From positions 682,001 through 746,000 of the forward strand of contig JBBIUV010000016.1 in assembly GCA_037440065.1 (NCBI GenBank): a stretch of 64,000 nucleotides of DNA. Reading direction: 5' to 3'. Under the pieces are notes generated by a model. That model was not told the origin of the DNA and did not search any database. It was given only the letters and a program-made list of their open reading frames with translations. Source of the DNA: UBA1563 sp037440065. GTDB taxonomy: Bacteria > Bacteroidota > Ignavibacteria > Ignavibacteriales > Ignavibacteriaceae. The translations under genes were made by a program, and so were the position numbers. Within the stretch, counting starts at the first letter, position 1; each line of letters begins with the position of its first letter. Shown in pieces: positions 63,601 through 64,000 of this stretch.

Positions 63601-64000
63601 AATCCTTCCTCAATAAGCGGAAACATAATGAGTAATTTACAAACTCCGCTTGCTGATGCTGAAATAATTATTTATAACACAAGTACAAATGCTGCTATTG
63701 ATACAATCGTTTCTGAGAATAATGGAAATTATTATATCGGTTTACCTCCGGGGAATGATAAAATTATAGCGCGACTTAATGGGTTTTTAAGTGATAGTTT
63801 AAATGTAGCGCTATCTCTGGGACAAAATCTTACAAACGTCAATTTTACATTAAATGAAAATTATGCTCTAATTAGAGGAATAGTCAAAGATAATTCAAAC
63901 AATTTACTTGCAGACGTAGCTGTAAGTCTAACCGGGACAAACAGTGGTGCAACAGTTTTATCTAATCAAGATGGAAGTTATATTCTTCCAAGATTAATTG
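60670..64000 (+). CDS. Giant exported protein with CarboxypepD_reg-like repeats (3' end outside window)
   Basis: An open frame of at least 1110 codons that runs off the window; the C-terminus is not seen. Signal peptide (about 1-29, LILFIFFWMFIPLILKSQ). Residues about 30-460 hold beta-sandwich domains, including two fibronectin-like units (TPTFQWNSIPGVRAYWLIV; NINLQWNSVPNANGYTVFL). From about 466 onward at least eight carboxypeptidase-regulatory-like repeats of about 80 residues follow, each opening with a GxV/GxI strand (LSGRVVDEKG, ITGKIVNDES, ISGKVTSLQE, IEGLVRNSTA, ISGNIMSNLQ, IRGIVKDNSN) and containing a GxY/GxF turn. A T9SS sorting domain is expected at the unseen end. Probably a surface or adhesive protein. 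Confidence 0.85.
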   Translation, partial: MKIISFTSQRTLILFIFFWMFIPLILKSQTFIVQPPQGYISGNTTPKIKIFFKPSDSVIVAWNKSFPTSKVKFKIGSTTGNYNLTSLNASGKRLGFISKNNPPNLSVGRYRALITNSSKNTLSEIKTDYSANPNSIDFSNEIEFIIESPNAPYAEAPRGKIKNSTPTFQWNSIPGVRAYWLIVSSTPFTVVTKPNGDVSVEGANVLWNYLTTGTSVQYGSINPNSPFTIQAPPLIPGNEYHYTVLNVYDEYDITYSSGVFGGVVSFTYEATASIQPPILVSPIDNTTFYADKNINLQWNSVPNANGYTVFLFQRVSSFAGNEQQIDIPIWYSSTTNTSIQLPARTMLTKGKYIWFVVPRDNSGSGNKSAINIFNYNIDLGKFRVQAKSSVDSSNIIGFKVYANSLSGGVTPPNPFIVTNSISYSDSLVLGTYEFKGEKSGFYDSTYIATINKTSTSDFTIFMRPFPAKLSGRVVDEKGILLNSAFVRLRNLLNGDVQTVTTLVDGSFNVSLPKGTYSLQASKAGYLASSPTSITLDVDQMILPSSIVIKTDNASITGKIVNDESSPVQLVNISAKQGAVTQQTSSNDAGNYSLNLSSGDWTIEIKKDGFISPSPKIYKLNTGDNLQNQNFTLIPRANQVVGNVYKVTKTATGETGTSPFANVVVTATPTSGPTITSITNSAGQYTFSLKTGSWIITTASNGYTSTNNVQLNLGVSETISGINLNLTPNPSTISGTASDLSGNGLANVSILSSSGNSTVSLSNGTYQLSVPASTITISAQKSGYSSANSVTLAVSPGQNLSGIDFQLAENAGMISGKVTSLQEPIPNAVVNAVMGNQTLNVTTDEFGKYVFNIQPGTWNISVSKNGFLNSSTKNISVGSGQQSINNDFSLTKNEARIEGLVRNSTAPLQDAQIIISEVNDPTKKINTVSNNTGSYSASVEAGKAYKISVKLVGYGSKDQQTEVLNASITSINNFTLSPNPSSISGNIMSNLQTPLADAEIIIYNTSTNAAIDTIVSENNGNYYIGLPPGNDKIIARLNGFLSDSLNVALSLGQNLTNVNFTLNENYALIRGIVKDNSNNLLADVAVSLTGTNSGATVLSNQDGSYILPRLI

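Overview
The window is AT-rich bacterial chromosome. Three things point to the Ignavibacteria/Chlorobi side of the Bacteroidota (FCB) assemblage: secreted proteins ending in a type IX secretion (T9SS) sorting domain of the NYPNPFNPET..IxY type, TPR-linked sensor kinases, and a 2-oxoacid:ferredoxin oxidoreductase. This is an inference from protein style; no rRNA is present. I see no transposase, integrase, phage gene or CRISPR array, so this looks like ordinary chromosome with lineage-specific islands.

Layout. 0-7.6 kb (minus): a DinB/DUF1569-like protein, a T9SS-sorted secreted protein, then a directon gcdH-guaB-glycosyltransferase-purD. 7.67-10.3 kb (plus): a small exported His/Cys protein and a ZnuD-like TonB receptor, followed by tRNA-Ser(GCT). 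10.5-24.2 kb (minus): a hemolysin-III membrane protein, a SulP transporter fused to STAS and cyclic-nucleotide-binding domains, and over 10 kb of phosphorelay genes (three large PAS-rich histidine kinases, two of them hybrids with receivers at both ends, plus a single-domain response regulator). 24.4-31.9 kb (minus): a 1589-residue secreted LTD/CotH/beta-helix protein and clpC. 32.1-36.5 kb (plus): floA, a membrane-anchored unknown, a UvrD-like helicase and an orphan ParA, then tRNA-Leu(CAA). 36.7-45.6 kb (minus): an NrnA-type DHH phosphoesterase, korAB, and two tandem paralogous TPR histidine kinases. 45.8-50.8 kb (minus): a candidate sRNA, then yjbQ, prfB (with a programmed frameshift), a split AtuA-like pair, miaA and pcm, closely packed. 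50.9-54.4 kb (plus): a UPF0316 membrane protein, a three-gene PilV/PilW/PilX-like minor-pilin cluster, tRNA-Gly(GCC) and tRNA-Cys(GCA). 54.4-56.6 kb (minus): an acyl-CoA/acyl-ACP synthetase and a tRNA-Pro/Arg/His/Glu array. 56.8-60.4 kb: a LolC/LolE-LolD-type ABC system (plus) converging with a STAS protein (minus). 60.7 kb to the edge (plus): the first 1110 codons of a giant exported protein built of CarboxypepD_reg-like repeats.

Most notable points: (1) a compact promoter-hairpin-hairpin-U8 unit at 45846-45952 that looks like a roughly 72-nt small RNA with C-rich, anti-Shine-Dalgarno-like loops; (2) a release-factor-2 gene whose in-frame stop at the +1 frameshift site is UAA rather than the usual UGA; (3) a PilV/W/X-like trio without recognisable prepilin-peptidase sites, whose third member carries a large Asp/His/Glu-rich insertion around a hydrophobic segment; (4) the signalling block upstream of the SulP-STAS-cNMP transporter.
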